Assembly: GCF_003591005.1 (NCBI RefSeq)
Contig: NZ_QYYD01000006.1
Location: 1 to 64,000 of the forward strand
Source of the DNA: Rhodopseudomonas palustris
GTDB lineage: Bacteria > Pseudomonadota > Alphaproteobacteria > Rhizobiales > Xanthobacteraceae
Direction of reading: 5' to 3'
DNA length: 64,000 bases
Part shown: one piece after another, positions 9,546-18,161 of the stretch
How positions within the stretch are numbered: the first letter of the stretch is position 1
How the letters are laid out: each line of letters begins with the position of its first letter
Translations under genes and position numbers: made by a program
Notes under the pieces: model-generated
Told to the model about the DNA's origin: nothing
Database searches by the model: none
The model's input: the letters and a program-made list of their open reading frames with translations, nothing else

Positions 9546-10676
9546 TTAGTTCGCCATGTCGGCCAGCATCTTGCGCAGCTGCTTGGTGGCGGGCGTGACG
9601 ATCGCCACGAAATACGCCTCGCGCAGCCGGCGCTGCGCGGTGGCGCCGGCCACATAGCCGCGCGCGCCACAATGCAGCATTGCGGCGTGGGCAGCCGCGA
9701 CCGAAGCCTCGCCGGCGGCGAGCCGCGCTTCGATCACCGCCCGCCAATAGTCGCGATCGGTTTCGAACGGCGTGGCGGCGAGCCGCGCGACCTCTGTCTG
9801 CATCGCCGCAAGCTGCTCGGCGATCGGCTCGCCCTGAACGTCGAGATGCTTGTTGACGTGGCCGAGCGGGCCTTTGCATTGTTCGATCAGCCGCAGGCAG
9901 TCGCGGATCAGGCCGAACGCCATGCCGGCCTGCAGCAGGATGAAGCCGGCACGTATACGCTTGATGTAGTCGTCGACCGGATCGGCGACGATCCAGGCAT
10001 CGGGCACGCTGACGTCGCGCAGTTGCAGCGCGAAGGTGCGGGTGCCGTCGAGCGCGGTAAACTTGGCGTTGTCGGCGAGGCTGACGCCTTCCGCAGCGCA
10101 GGGGATCACCGCCATCACGTTGCGCTTGCTGCCACCGTCTTCGACTTCAAAGATGCCGCCGAAATAGTGATCGGCGCCGAGGTTGGAGACGTAAGGCAGC
10201 AGGCCCTTGACGACGTAGCCACCGGCGATACGCCGGCCCTTCAGCCGCATCGGCTCGATGCCGAACAGCGACTTCATCGGGTTGGACAGCGCGGTGCCGC
10301 CGAGTACGGCGCCGCTGGCGATCTGCGGGCCGATGCCGGTCCGCAGATGCTCGTTATCGGAGGCGTAGATGTACCAGGCCAGCGCGTCCTGGCACCACAT
10401 GCAGAAGGCGGTGGACAGGCAGTGTTCGCCCGCCGCCGCCATCGCGTTGATCGAGGTCATCAGATCGAGGCGCGGGCTGTGGCCTGGAAGATGATGCGCG
10501 TAGGCGCCGAGGCGCCCGAACGCGCGCATCAGATCTTCCGGGTAGTAACCCTCGGTATCGATCCGGTTGACCAGCGACGGCAATTCGCGCGCCGACAGCG
10601 CACGCACCGCTTCGACGACGTCGGCGCCCGGCAGCACCGAAGCGTCGCTTGGCATCAGGGACTGGACATCCAGCAT
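9546..10676 (-). CDS. Acyl-CoA dehydrogenase-family flavoprotein
   Basis: 376 residues with the acyl-CoA dehydrogenase order: helical N-terminal domain (about 20-115), mid beta-domain (about 120-225), helical C-terminal domain (about 230-376). The usual catalytic Glu context is not obvious. The ending (CGARGYVAGATAQRRLREAYFVAIVTPATKQLRKM) resembles members that act as FMN-dependent oxygenases in sulfur-compound use (DszC/SfnC-like) rather than beta-oxidation enzymes; this is a tentative placement. It follows osmC by 30 bases on the same strand and is probably under the same TetR operator. Confidence 0.7.
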   Translation of the reverse strand: MLDVQSLMPSDASVLPGADVVEAVRALSARELPSLVNRIDTEGYYPEDLMRAFGRLGAYAHHLPGHSPRLDLMTSINAMAAAGEHCLSTAFCMWCQDALAWYIYASDNEHLRTGIGPQIASGAVLGGTALSNPMKSLFGIEPMRLKGRRIAGGYVVKGLLPYVSNLGADHYFGGIFEVEDGGSKRNVMAVIPCAAEGVSLADNAKFTALDGTRTFALQLRDVSVPDAWIVADPVDDYIKRIRAGFILLQAGMAFGLIRDCLRLIEQCKGPLGHVNKHLDVQGEPIAEQLAAMQTEVARLAATPFETDRDYWRAVIEARLAAGEASVAAAHAAMLHCGARGYVAGATAQRRLREAYFVAIVTPATKQLRKMLADMAN

Positions 10677-10706
10677 GGCACCGCTCCGCGGTTGGCGTGG
10701 ATCGGG

Positions 10707-11279
10707 TCAGGTCAGGGTGACGTCGAGATTGACCGGGCGCGAAAACGTGTTGGCGACCGGCGACCAGAGCCGCGCATGCGCCACCAGCGCGTCGAGCTCC
10801 TCACGCGGACGATCGGCCTCGAACTTCACCTTGGCGCGGACGTCGGTGAAGCCGACCGGCTTGTCGGAAAGATCGCCGGTGCCCCACACGCCGGTGATGT
10901 TGAGGTCGCCCTCGAGTTCGATCTCGAGCGTGTAGACGGTGATGCCGCGCGCCACCGCGTTGGCGTGGATCCCGACCGCGAGGCAGGAGCCGAGCGCGGC
11001 AAGCGACGCCTCGGACGGATTCGGCGCGGTGTCGTCGCCGAGCAGGCCCGGCGGCTCGTCGACGATGTAGGGCGGCAGGCTGCGCACGAAATTGAGATGG
11101 CGGAAACGCCCCTCGGCGACCGTCTTGCACTTCAGCGTCTTGATCACCGTCGGATCGGCCTTGCCCTTGGCGATCAGCTCGTCGAGGCCGGCCTTGTCGA
11201 TCGGCGTCAGGCAGCCGGTCATGGCAGTCGGGGTGTCGGGGGTCAGGCAGGCGGTCATCGCGGTTGCGGCTTTGGTCAT
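10707..11279 (-). CDS. OsmC-family protein
   Basis: 190 residues. The OsmC/Ohr core includes ALGSCLAVGIHANAVARGI, with one conserved Cys (in GSC). Where peroxidatic relatives have a second Cys (CPV), this protein has SPV (LWSPVANTF), so it may not act as a thiol peroxidase. The N-terminus carries an imperfect duplication, TAMTACLTP then TAMTGCLTP, giving several possible start Met codons (residues 1, 8 and 20). A perfect 20-bp palindrome lies 28 bases upstream, facing the divergent TetR gene. Likely first gene of osmC-acyl-CoA-dehydrogenase. Confidence 0.85.
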   Translation of the reverse strand: MTKAATAMTACLTPDTPTAMTGCLTPIDKAGLDELIAKGKADPTVIKTLKCKTVAEGRFRHLNFVRSLPPYIVDEPPGLLGDDTAPNPSEASLAALGSCLAVGIHANAVARGITVYTLEIELEGDLNITGVWGTGDLSDKPVGFTDVRAKVKFEADRPREELDALVAHARLWSPVANTFSRPVNLDVTLT

Positions 11280-11306
11280 GAGGTCTCCACTGGCTTGGGA
11301 TGCTAG

Positions 11307-11326
11307 AATACAGACCGTTCTGTATT
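11307..11326. promoter_or_regulatory. Palindromic operator, probable TetR site
   Basis: Perfect inverted repeat with 8-base arms AATACAGA/TCTGTATT around CCGT. It lies 28 bases upstream of the osmC start and about 200 bases upstream of the divergent TetR gene. Length and symmetry fit a TetR-dimer operator placed over or next to the osmC promoter. Confidence 0.75.
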
Positions 11327-11531
11327 AGCAGGAAGCGTGCCAGAGCACCGCTTTCAGAAAAACGAATAATTTCAATGCCGCGTCGCGGCCGATGGCCTGC
11401 TCCCAACTTGAGCACGCCGCAATTTGCGCCACAGCTGCCTCGCATTTGCGCCGGAAGGCCGGCTCCCTTGCGAACAGACCATTCGGTTTCGTCGATTGCG
11501 ATTTCCCGGTCTGCGGCGTATGTGCGTTGAA

Positions 11532-12128
11532 ATGGACCAGGCCGCCCTGCCACCGACGAACGAATCAGCGATATCGCGAACGTCACCGCGCGAGCGGCTG
11601 ATGGAGAGTGCGCGGTCGCTGTTCTGCCGTTACGGCATCAATTCGGTCGGCGTCGACGCCATCATCGCCCAGGCCGGCACCGCCAAGACCACGCTGTACA
11701 AGCTGTTCGGCTCCAAGGACGGGCTGGTCGAGGCCGTGCTGGAGCGCGAAGGCCAGGCTTGGCGCAGCTGGTTCATCGAGGAGATCGACGGCCCAGGAGG
11801 CACGGCGCGCGAGCGGCTCGCACGGATCGGCCCGGCCCTGAAGGCGTGGTTCACGCGGCCGGACTTCTACGGCTGCCCGTTCATCAACGCGGTCGGCGAA
11901 TCCGACAAGGCCGACGACCGCATGCGCAATCTGGCGATCGCGCACAAGACCATCGTGCACGACCGGCTGACCGCGCTCTGCGCCGAAGCCGGCATCGACG
12001 ATCCCGGCGAGGTGGCGCATACGCTCGGGCTGGTGATCGACGGCGCGATCGTGATGGCGCTGGTGACGCGCAAGCCGAGCGCCGCCGATGTCGCGGGCCG
12101 AGCCTGCGCGGCGATCCTGCCGCACTGA
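11532..12128 (+). CDS. TetR/AcrR-family transcriptional regulator
   Basis: About 198 residues. The N-terminal helix-turn-helix (FCRYGINSVGVDAIIAQAG then TTLYKLFGSKDGLVEAV) is classic TetR; the C-terminal ligand domain ends near ACAAILPH. Start at the ATG at 11532; an ATG at 11520 is also in frame. It faces the osmC operon, and the palindrome at 11307-11326 is its likely target; the inducer is unknown. It converges on the acyltransferase gene with only 3 bases between stops. Confidence 0.88.
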   Translation: MDQAALPPTNESAISRTSPRERLMESARSLFCRYGINSVGVDAIIAQAGTAKTTLYKLFGSKDGLVEAVLEREGQAWRSWFIEEIDGPGGTARERLARIGPALKAWFTRPDFYGCPFINAVGESDKADDRMRNLAIAHKTIVHDRLTALCAEAGIDDPGEVAHTLGLVIDGAIVMALVTRKPSAADVAGRACAAILPH

Positions 12129-12131
12129 CGA

Positions 12132-14111
12132 TTACTTCCCGAGAATATTCCGCGCCTGTTCGCGCGCGAAGAACACCGATGCCGCCGGCGTCAGGTGGCT
12201 GCCGTCATGCGTCACCGGCGTGCCGCTGCCGTCCGGCGCCGCGAGCAGGCAGCCCTCCGAATTGCAGAAGGTCGGCGTCGGCGAGATGAATTCGGCGCCT
12301 TCGGCTTCGAACAGCCGCCGCAGCCGGTCGTTGTCCTCGGCGTGAGTCGAATCGAGATGGCGGCTGTCGCGGAGCGGAATCTGAGCCGGGGTGATCAGAC
12401 CGGCGGCGAGCTCGCGATAGGCCTGCGCCAACACGCGCTTCGGCGGGGTCCGCCACGTCGGTACGCGCCCCACAACAACGATGCGTCGCACCCCGAGCGC
12501 CCGCAATTCACGCAGCGTCGCGCGGATCAGCGCCTCGACCGCCGCCGGGTCGCGATCCGGCCCATCGTAATTGTGCCACTGCCGCGCGGCGAGCACGACG
12601 GTGTCGGGCTTCAGCGCGCGCAGCCGTTTGTGCACGCGGTCATTGGTGGCGCGGCAGAACCTGGATTCAATCGCCTCGAAGCTGAAGATCGGCGGGCAGC
12701 CGCCGGCGGTGTATTGCGAAAGGCGGAAGCTCCGATCGGCCCGCTGCAGCGCACGCAGCCCCGGATAAAGATGCGCCGCATGCGAATCGCCCCACAGCAC
12801 GAGGCGCGGCGCATCCGCCGACCCCGCGTCATCGCACTCCGGCGCGAACGCCTGGTCGCGGCTGAGGAAGCAGCTGTCGAGCCGATACGCGAGGGTCGAT
12901 TCCAGCTGCAGGTCGGCGGTGATCGCCTTCAGTTCCGGTCCGAACCGCGACGGAAACCCGTCGGCCCCATAGATGCAGGCCCCGATCAGACCGATCGCCG
13001 CGAGCCACGCGAAGGCGGCGGCGGTCTTGCGGCGCGTCGGACGATAGCGGAACGGCAGCTCGATAATCCGATAGGTGAAATACGCAAGTCCGAATGCCAC
13101 CAGGATGGCGATCAGCTTCATCAGCGGCGGCGGCTCTTCGCCGAACCGCACGATCCGGATCGCCGCCAGCAGCGGCCAGTGCCACAGATACAGCGGATAG
13201 CTGATCAGCCCGATCGACACCATCACGCGATTGCCGAGCAGCACTCGGCTCACCCAGGGCGACGGCCCCGCAGCGATCAGCAGCGCCGCGCCGAACACCG
13301 GCAGCACTGCCCACCAGCCCGGAAAGCCGCGCTCGCTTCTGATCAGCATCGCCCCGACACCGATCAGCAGCAGCCCGAGCCAGGCGGAGGATGCACGCAG
13401 CGCGGACAGATAAGGAGCAAGCCGTGCCCGCAAGGTTGCGAGCCCCGGCACCGCCGCGAGATCGCGATCCGGCCCGGCGCCAGTCGCAATTGCCAGCAGG
13501 CAGCCGACCATCAGCTCCCAGAATCGCGTCACCGGTAGATAGAACGTCGCGAGCGCGTGCATTGGCGTCAGCAGGATGTTAGCGACGAACGACGCGAGCA
13601 GCACCGCGAGCGCGGCGAGCAGCGGGCCGTGCTTCCACCGCCACGCCAGCAGCAGCACCGGCGGCCACAACAGATAGAACTGTTCCTCGACGCCGAGCGA
13701 CCACAGATGCAGCAGCGGGTTGAGCTCGGCCGCGGCCTCGAAGTAACCGGCGTCGTACAGCAGCGACAAATTGGAGAGGAACGCGGCGCCGAAGCCGATC
13801 GATCGTCCGGCGTCGCGATAGTCGACCGGGAACAGCACGAACCAGCCGACCACGGCGCAGCTGATCAGCACCAGCGTCAGCGCCGGAAAGATCCGGTTGA
13901 TGCGTCGCGCGTAGAACACCCGGTAGCTGAAATCGTCGGCGCGTCGTGCCTGGCAGATGATCGAGGTGATCAGAAAGCCGGAGATCACGAAAAACACGTC
14001 GACGCCGATGAAGCCGCCGCGGATCGACGCCGGGAAGGCGTGGAACGCCACCACCAGCAGCACCGCAATGGCGCGCAGTCCGTCGATATCGCTGCGGTAG
14101 GCTGGCCTCAT
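12132..14111 (-). CDS. Acyltransferase-3/SGNH fusion (OafB-like)
   Basis: 659 residues. An N-terminal acyltransferase-3 domain with about ten membrane helices starts YRSDIDGLRAIAVLLVV and has GVDVFFVISGFLI. A C-terminal periplasmic SGNH domain (about 420-659) has its nucleophile in LWGDSHAAHL and a late His in HDGSHLTPAAS. This architecture O-acetylates surface glycans such as O-antigen (OafA/OafB type). The window also holds an MBOAT/SGNH pair at 5771-8373, so two distinct glycan acylation routes exist within 9 kb. No sugar-transferase genes adjoin. Confidence 0.9.
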   Translation of the reverse strand: MRPAYRSDIDGLRAIAVLLVVAFHAFPASIRGGFIGVDVFFVISGFLITSIICQARRADDFSYRVFYARRINRIFPALTLVLISCAVVGWFVLFPVDYRDAGRSIGFGAAFLSNLSLLYDAGYFEAAAELNPLLHLWSLGVEEQFYLLWPPVLLLAWRWKHGPLLAALAVLLASFVANILLTPMHALATFYLPVTRFWELMVGCLLAIATGAGPDRDLAAVPGLATLRARLAPYLSALRASSAWLGLLLIGVGAMLIRSERGFPGWWAVLPVFGAALLIAAGPSPWVSRVLLGNRVMVSIGLISYPLYLWHWPLLAAIRIVRFGEEPPPLMKLIAILVAFGLAYFTYRIIELPFRYRPTRRKTAAAFAWLAAIGLIGACIYGADGFPSRFGPELKAITADLQLESTLAYRLDSCFLSRDQAFAPECDDAGSADAPRLVLWGDSHAAHLYPGLRALQRADRSFRLSQYTAGGCPPIFSFEAIESRFCRATNDRVHKRLRALKPDTVVLAARQWHNYDGPDRDPAAVEALIRATLRELRALGVRRIVVVGRVPTWRTPPKRVLAQAYRELAAGLITPAQIPLRDSRHLDSTHAEDNDRLRRLFEAEGAEFISPTPTFCNSEGCLLAAPDGSGTPVTHDGSHLTPAASVFFAREQARNILGK

Positions 14112-14322
14112 CGACTCTCGCGCTGGTGGAGGGGCTCGCGGACGTTCGGGTCCCGTGCATCGCGAAGCGAGGCTGCGGTGTCAAGCCGGGCCCGCCGTGG
14201 CGCCGCCGCGCCGACGTCCGCTCATCACAAGGTCGAAAAATGCGGCGCCGGATTTGCGTGCTCTGGGGCCGCGCGATAACACTGCGGCGAAACTCGGCCG
14301 CATCGGCCAGCGAGGCGCCGCG

Positions 14323-14784
14323 ATGAAAACTCACAGACACCGGATCGAACTGGCGACATCGACGCCGATCCAGATCGTCGACATCACGGACCAGCTGCGC
14401 GACGTCGTTGCCGGCTGCGGCGTCGCCGACGGGCTGCTCACCGTCAGCTGTCTGCACACCACGGCGCGGATCAACGTCAACGAGCGCGAGAAGAAACTCG
14501 AGCGCGACATGCTGACGTTCCTGAAGCGGTTCGCGCCACGCGATGGCGACTATCTGCACAACCTCGCGCCGATCGACGGCCGCGACAACGCGCACGCGCA
14601 TCTGATCGGGCTGTTCATGAATTCGTCCGAGACGATCCCGATCGCCGGCGGCGCGCTGGTGCTCGGCGAGTGGCAGTCGGTGTTCTTCATCGAACTCGAT
14701 GGTCCGCGTCCGAAGCGCGGCATCGAGTTGCAGATCATCGGGCAGGCTGAGCCACCGTTTCGGGCAGCGGATCATCGGATATGA
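14323..14784 (+). CDS. YjbQ-family protein (UPF0047)
   Basis: 153 residues, complete. Typical of the family: [14 protein letters not shown], the [20 protein letters not shown] metal-site block and [15 protein letters not shown]. Members form trimers with a bound metal; E. coli YjbQ shows low thiamine-phosphate-synthase activity, but the physiological role is uncertain. The next gene, a RuBisCO-like protein, begins inside this one with an ATGA overlap, so the two are likely translated as a coupled pair. Confidence 0.9.
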   Translation: MKTHRHRIELATSTPIQIVDITDQLRDVVAGCGVADGLLTVSCLHTTARINVNEREKKLERDMLTFLKRFAPRDGDYLHNLAPIDGRDNAHAHLIGLFMNSSETIPIAGGALVLGEWQSVFFIELDGPRPKRGIELQIIGQAEPPFRAADHRI

Positions 14785-16079
14785 CACCTGACGACATCGC
14801 CGGCTTCTACGCCAAACGCGCCGACCTCGATCCCGACGATTACATCGAACTCGATTTCGAGTTCGAATGCGCCGGCGATCCGCGCGAGGCGGCGGCGCAT
14901 CTGTGCAGCGAGCAGTCGACTGCGCAATGGCGCCGCGTCGGAGTCGACGAAGACTTCCGGCCGCGCTTCGCCGCCAAGGTGCTCGAACTCTCCGCCGAGC
15001 CGCGGCCGGACGGCTTCAGCACACCGGTCACCTGTGCGGCTCGCGGCGCGGTGCATGCCTGCCGCGTCACGATCGCACATCCGCATCGCAACTTCGGTCC
15101 CAAAATTCCGAACCTGCTGTCGGCGGTGTGCGGCGAGGGGGTGTTCTTTTCGCCGGGGATTCCGCTGATCCGGTTGCAGGACATCCGCTTCCCGGAGGCT
15201 TACCTCGCAGCCTTCGAGGGACCGCGCTTCGGCATCGCGGGCTTGCGCGAGCGGCTGCAGGCGTATGACCGGCCGATCTTCTTCGGCGTGATCAAACCAA
15301 ATATTGGTCTGCCACCGCAGCCGTTCGCCGAACTCGGCTATCAGAGCTGGCTCGGCGGTCTCGACATCGCCAAGGACGACGAGATGCTGGCGGATGTCGA
15401 ATGGTGCCCGCTCGCCGAGCGCGCGGCCCTCCTCGGCGATGCCTGCCGCCGCGCGGCGACGGAAACCGGCGTGCCGAAGATCTATCTCGCCAACATCACC
15501 GACGAGGTCGAGCGGCTGAACGAATTGCACGACGTCGCGGTCGACGCCGGCGCCGGCGCGCTGCTGATCAACGCCATGCCGGTCGGGCTGTCGGCGGTGC
15601 GGATGCTGCGCAGGCATGCGCGTGTGCCGCTGATCGCGCACTTCCCGTTCATCGCAGCGTTCAGCCGGCTCGCCAACTACGGCATCCATTCGCGGGTGAT
15701 GACGCGGTTGCAACGGCTCGCCGGCTTCGACGTGGTGATCATGCCGGGGTTCGGGCCGCGGATGATGACGCCGGAGCAAGAAGTAATCGACTGCGTTCGC
15801 GCCTGCCTCGAGCCGATGGGATCGATCAAGCCGTGCCTGCCGGTGCCGGGCGGCAGCGACTCGGCGGCGACGCTGGAGAGCGTTTACCGTAAGGTCGGCA
15901 GCGCCGATTTCGGCTTTGTGCCGGGCCGCGGCGTGTTCGGCCATCCGATGGGACCGGCGGCGGGCGCCGCCAGCATCCGGCAGGCCTGGGATGCGATCGC
16001 TGGCGGTATCCCAGTCGCCGATCACGCCAGGACTCATCCCGAACTCGCCGCCGCGTTGGCGGCATTCGGCGGCCGCTAG
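14781..16079 (+). CDS. RuBisCO-like protein (form IV)
   Basis: 432 residues, the length of form IV proteins. RuBisCO landmarks remain in part: IKPNIGL has the catalytic Lys (K172, equivalent to K175) but Asn where K177 should be; [10 protein letters not shown] keeps the carbamylated Lys and its metal ligands (K198, D200, E201); the His-Arg region reads HFPF instead of HxHR; no loop-6 Lys is seen (MPGFGPRM); the C-terminal phosphate loop is [12 protein letters not shown]2 fixation is therefore not expected; an enolase- or isomerase-type reaction is. It resembles the photosynthetic RLP group, matching RLP2 of R. palustris from memory. Overlaps yjbQ by 4 bases. Confidence 0.9.
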   Translation: MTPDDIAGFYAKRADLDPDDYIELDFEFECAGDPREAAAHLCSEQSTAQWRRVGVDEDFRPRFAAKVLELSAEPRPDGFSTPVTCAARGAVHACRVTIAHPHRNFGPKIPNLLSAVCGEGVFFSPGIPLIRLQDIRFPEAYLAAFEGPRFGIAGLRERLQAYDRPIFFGVIKPNIGLPPQPFAELGYQSWLGGLDIAKDDEMLADVEWCPLAERAALLGDACRRAATETGVPKIYLANITDEVERLNELHDVAVDAGAGALLINAMPVGLSAVRMLRRHARVPLIAHFPFIAAFSRLANYGIHSRVMTRLQRLAGFDVVIMPGFGPRMMTPEQEVIDCVRACLEPMGSIKPCLPVPGGSDSAATLESVYRKVGSADFGFVPGRGVFGHPMGPAAGAASIRQAWDAIAGGIPVADHARTHPELAAALAAFGGR

Positions 16080-16100
16080 ACGGAGCGCAGCCGCGCCGGA

Positions 16101-17225
16101 TCAGCGCGGCAGTTCGGTGAAGGTGATCACCACCGCGGCGCGGCGGCCCTGGCTCACCGCGCCGTCGCGGTGGATGCCGGTAGGATCGTAGAGCACCGCG
16201 TTGCTCTGCGGCGTGGTGATGGCGACCTGCTCGTTCTGAATGACGGTGGTGAAGTTGCCGTCGGCCACCAGGTCGACACCGAAGGTCGCCTTGCGCTGCA
16301 GCCCGGCGGGCAGCGCATAGAACGTCTCGCGCCAGACCTGGAGGGTCGAGGACAGGCCGGCGAGATCGTTGGCACGGCGGATCAGCCCGTCGCCCAGGCG
16401 TTTCGCCGCGCGGTTGCTGCCGGCCACATAGGTCAGCGGACCACTCGCCGGTCCGACCTCGCTCAGATAGATCACCAGCTTCACGACGTTGCTGCCGGGC
16501 TCGACCTTGAAGCCGTCGCACGGCGACGCGTCGACGCTGACATCGGCAAACGGGCTCGGTGGCGCGACGCTCGGCGCTTCTGCCAGCTCCGCCACGATCC
16601 GGCCGACGCCGACCGGACGCTTGAGATAGGCGCTGGCGGCTTCGGTGAGTCCGAGATCGGCGGCGGTCTGGTTGAACCAGCGATACAGATCCGGCGCCGC
16701 GGCGGCGTCGACCTCGATCCGTCCGCGCTCGGGATCGCCGGCGAGACCGCCGCGCTGCTCCAGCGCGGCCAGTTGCGGCGCCAGCCGGGTGCGGATCTGC
16801 GCGATCGCGTCGGTGTCGAGCGTCGTCGGCACGAAGCCGTCGGTCTGCAGCGGGGTGAACACCGCCGTACCGCGCTCGGTCTTCGGCGCATAGGCACGGC
16901 CGGCGGTGAAGCGCGACAGCCGCTGCAGCAGGATCAGCCGCAGGTAGGTTGGCAGATGGCGCAGCAGCGTCGCTATCGGCTTACCGCCGGCGGCGGGCCG
17001 CGGCAGGTGCTCGATGTCGATGGCACGTTGCGCGGTGGCGAGCAGGAAGCCATAGCCGAAGTAACCGAGCGCCTTCAGGCGCGCGCCGAGCATCGGCATC
17101 GACATGACGCGGCCATAGGCCGGATGGGCGTCGTAGTCGATCGTCGGCAGGTGATCGAACGGATAGGACTTAGCTTCGGATTGCATGACCCGCCCCTCCA
17201 CAGACAAAGCGAATGCGATAGACAT
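16101..17225 (-). CDS. PhyH-like oxygenase-fold protein, degenerate iron site
   Basis: 374 residues. The C-terminal half (about 205-374) resembles phytanoyl-CoA dioxygenase enzymes: an SVDASPCDGF...VIYLSEVGPASGPLTYVAGS block, then the distal YDPTGIHRDG with Arg further on. Where active enzymes have H-x-D, this has S-V-D (Ser230, Asp232); the distal His (352) remains. It may be inactive, have an altered site, or use another substrate class. The N-terminal 200 residues match nothing I recognise. Start could be Met1 or Met14. It converges on the RuBisCO-like gene, 21 bases apart. Confidence 0.6.
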   Translation of the reverse strand: MSIAFALSVEGRVMQSEAKSYPFDHLPTIDYDAHPAYGRVMSMPMLGARLKALGYFGYGFLLATAQRAIDIEHLPRPAAGGKPIATLLRHLPTYLRLILLQRLSRFTAGRAYAPKTERGTAVFTPLQTDGFVPTTLDTDAIAQIRTRLAPQLAALEQRGGLAGDPERGRIEVDAAAAPDLYRWFNQTAADLGLTEAASAYLKRPVGVGRIVAELAEAPSVAPPSPFADVSVDASPCDGFKVEPGSNVVKLVIYLSEVGPASGPLTYVAGSNRAAKRLGDGLIRRANDLAGLSSTLQVWRETFYALPAGLQRKATFGVDLVADGNFTTVIQNEQVAITTPQSNAVLYDPTGIHRDGAVSQGRRAAVVITFTELPR

Positions 17226-17375
17226 TAAATGCGGACTATGGGCGGCAGCCCCGAGCCGTGCGAGATAGCAATACGGCGATGATGGATGTTGCGATGTCGC
17301 GGCGCGGCGCTGTGTGGCCGCGTGGCGCCGCAGTGCGCGTGCCGGGCGGCATCTGCCCGACCTGGCAAGCGGCGA

Positions 17376-18161
17376 TTAGATCCAGGCGAAGTTGGCGGCG
17401 GGTCGTGCGGTGCGGTTGAGCAGCGAGCGCATCAGGCAACGTTCGATCTGCACCGACGACACCGTGGCGGCATCCGCGCCGACGCTCGCGCAGGCATCGG
17501 CGCGCTCGGCGAAGACGCGACCGCTCGTGACGATGGCCAGCGCGGGATTGCGCGAAGCGCGGCGGAGCTTGCGGATCGTCTCGGCGACACGGGGCAGCCA
17601 GTGGCCGCGACGCAGCGCGGGACTCAGCGACAGATTGACCGCATCGAACCAGCCGCTCGCGACCAGATCGGCTAGCGCCGCATCGGTGTCCGGGAAGTCA
17701 CTGACGGTGTTCCAGCCCGCCTGACGCAGCAGCTCGGAATGCAGCGCCGCGCAAAACGAATGCGGTTCGCCCGGCTGCGAGATGACCAGCACGGTGCGTG
17801 GCTGCGATCGCGTCAGCGGCGCCGACAGCAGGTCGAAGCTGATCCGGCGCATCGCGGTCTGCAGATGGCACAGCCCGATCGTGACCTCGAATTCGCTGCA
17901 GGCGTCGTCGCTCCACAGATCGCCGAGCTTGCGCGCGGTCGGCTCGAACAGGCCGGTGAACAGCGCAGTCGGCGACGCCGCGCGCGTCAGCGCCTGATCG
18001 ATCAGGTCGAACGCGTCTGCCAGATTGGGAGCGATCAGTAGCCGCGCCAAGTGCTCGGCGCGGGTTTCGGCCGCATCCTTCGCGGTACGAGCGCGGGGCG
18101 GGGCAGCGACGTGTTTGACGAGAAGATGTGGGATGACCGTCGAGACGATGCTTTCTGGCAC
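17376..18161 (-). CDS. AerR/PpaA-like cobalamin-binding regulator
   Basis: About 261 residues. A helical N-terminal part (DLIDQALTRAASPTALFTGLFEPTARKLGDLW...EVTIGLCHLQTAMRR) is followed by a B12-binding Rossmann-type domain starting TVLVISQPGEPHSFCAALHSELL. GEPHS replaces the DxHxxG of methionine synthase, as in the SCHIC domains of AerR/PpaA, which bind cobalamin and antagonise CrtJ/PpsR. The start is uncertain: no ATG is available; GTG at 18161 or 18179 are the candidates. No CrtJ/PpsR gene lies in the window, so the partner is elsewhere or this is a divergent paralogue. Confidence 0.7.
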   Translation of the reverse strand: MPESIVSTVIPHLLVKHVAAPPRARTAKDAAETRAEHLARLLIAPNLADAFDLIDQALTRAASPTALFTGLFEPTARKLGDLWSDDACSEFEVTIGLCHLQTAMRRISFDLLSAPLTRSQPRTVLVISQPGEPHSFCAALHSELLRQAGWNTVSDFPDTDAALADLVASGWFDAVNLSLSPALRRGHWLPRVAETIRKLRRASRNPALAIVTSGRVFAERADACASVGADAATVSSVQIERCLMRSLLNRTARPAANFAWI

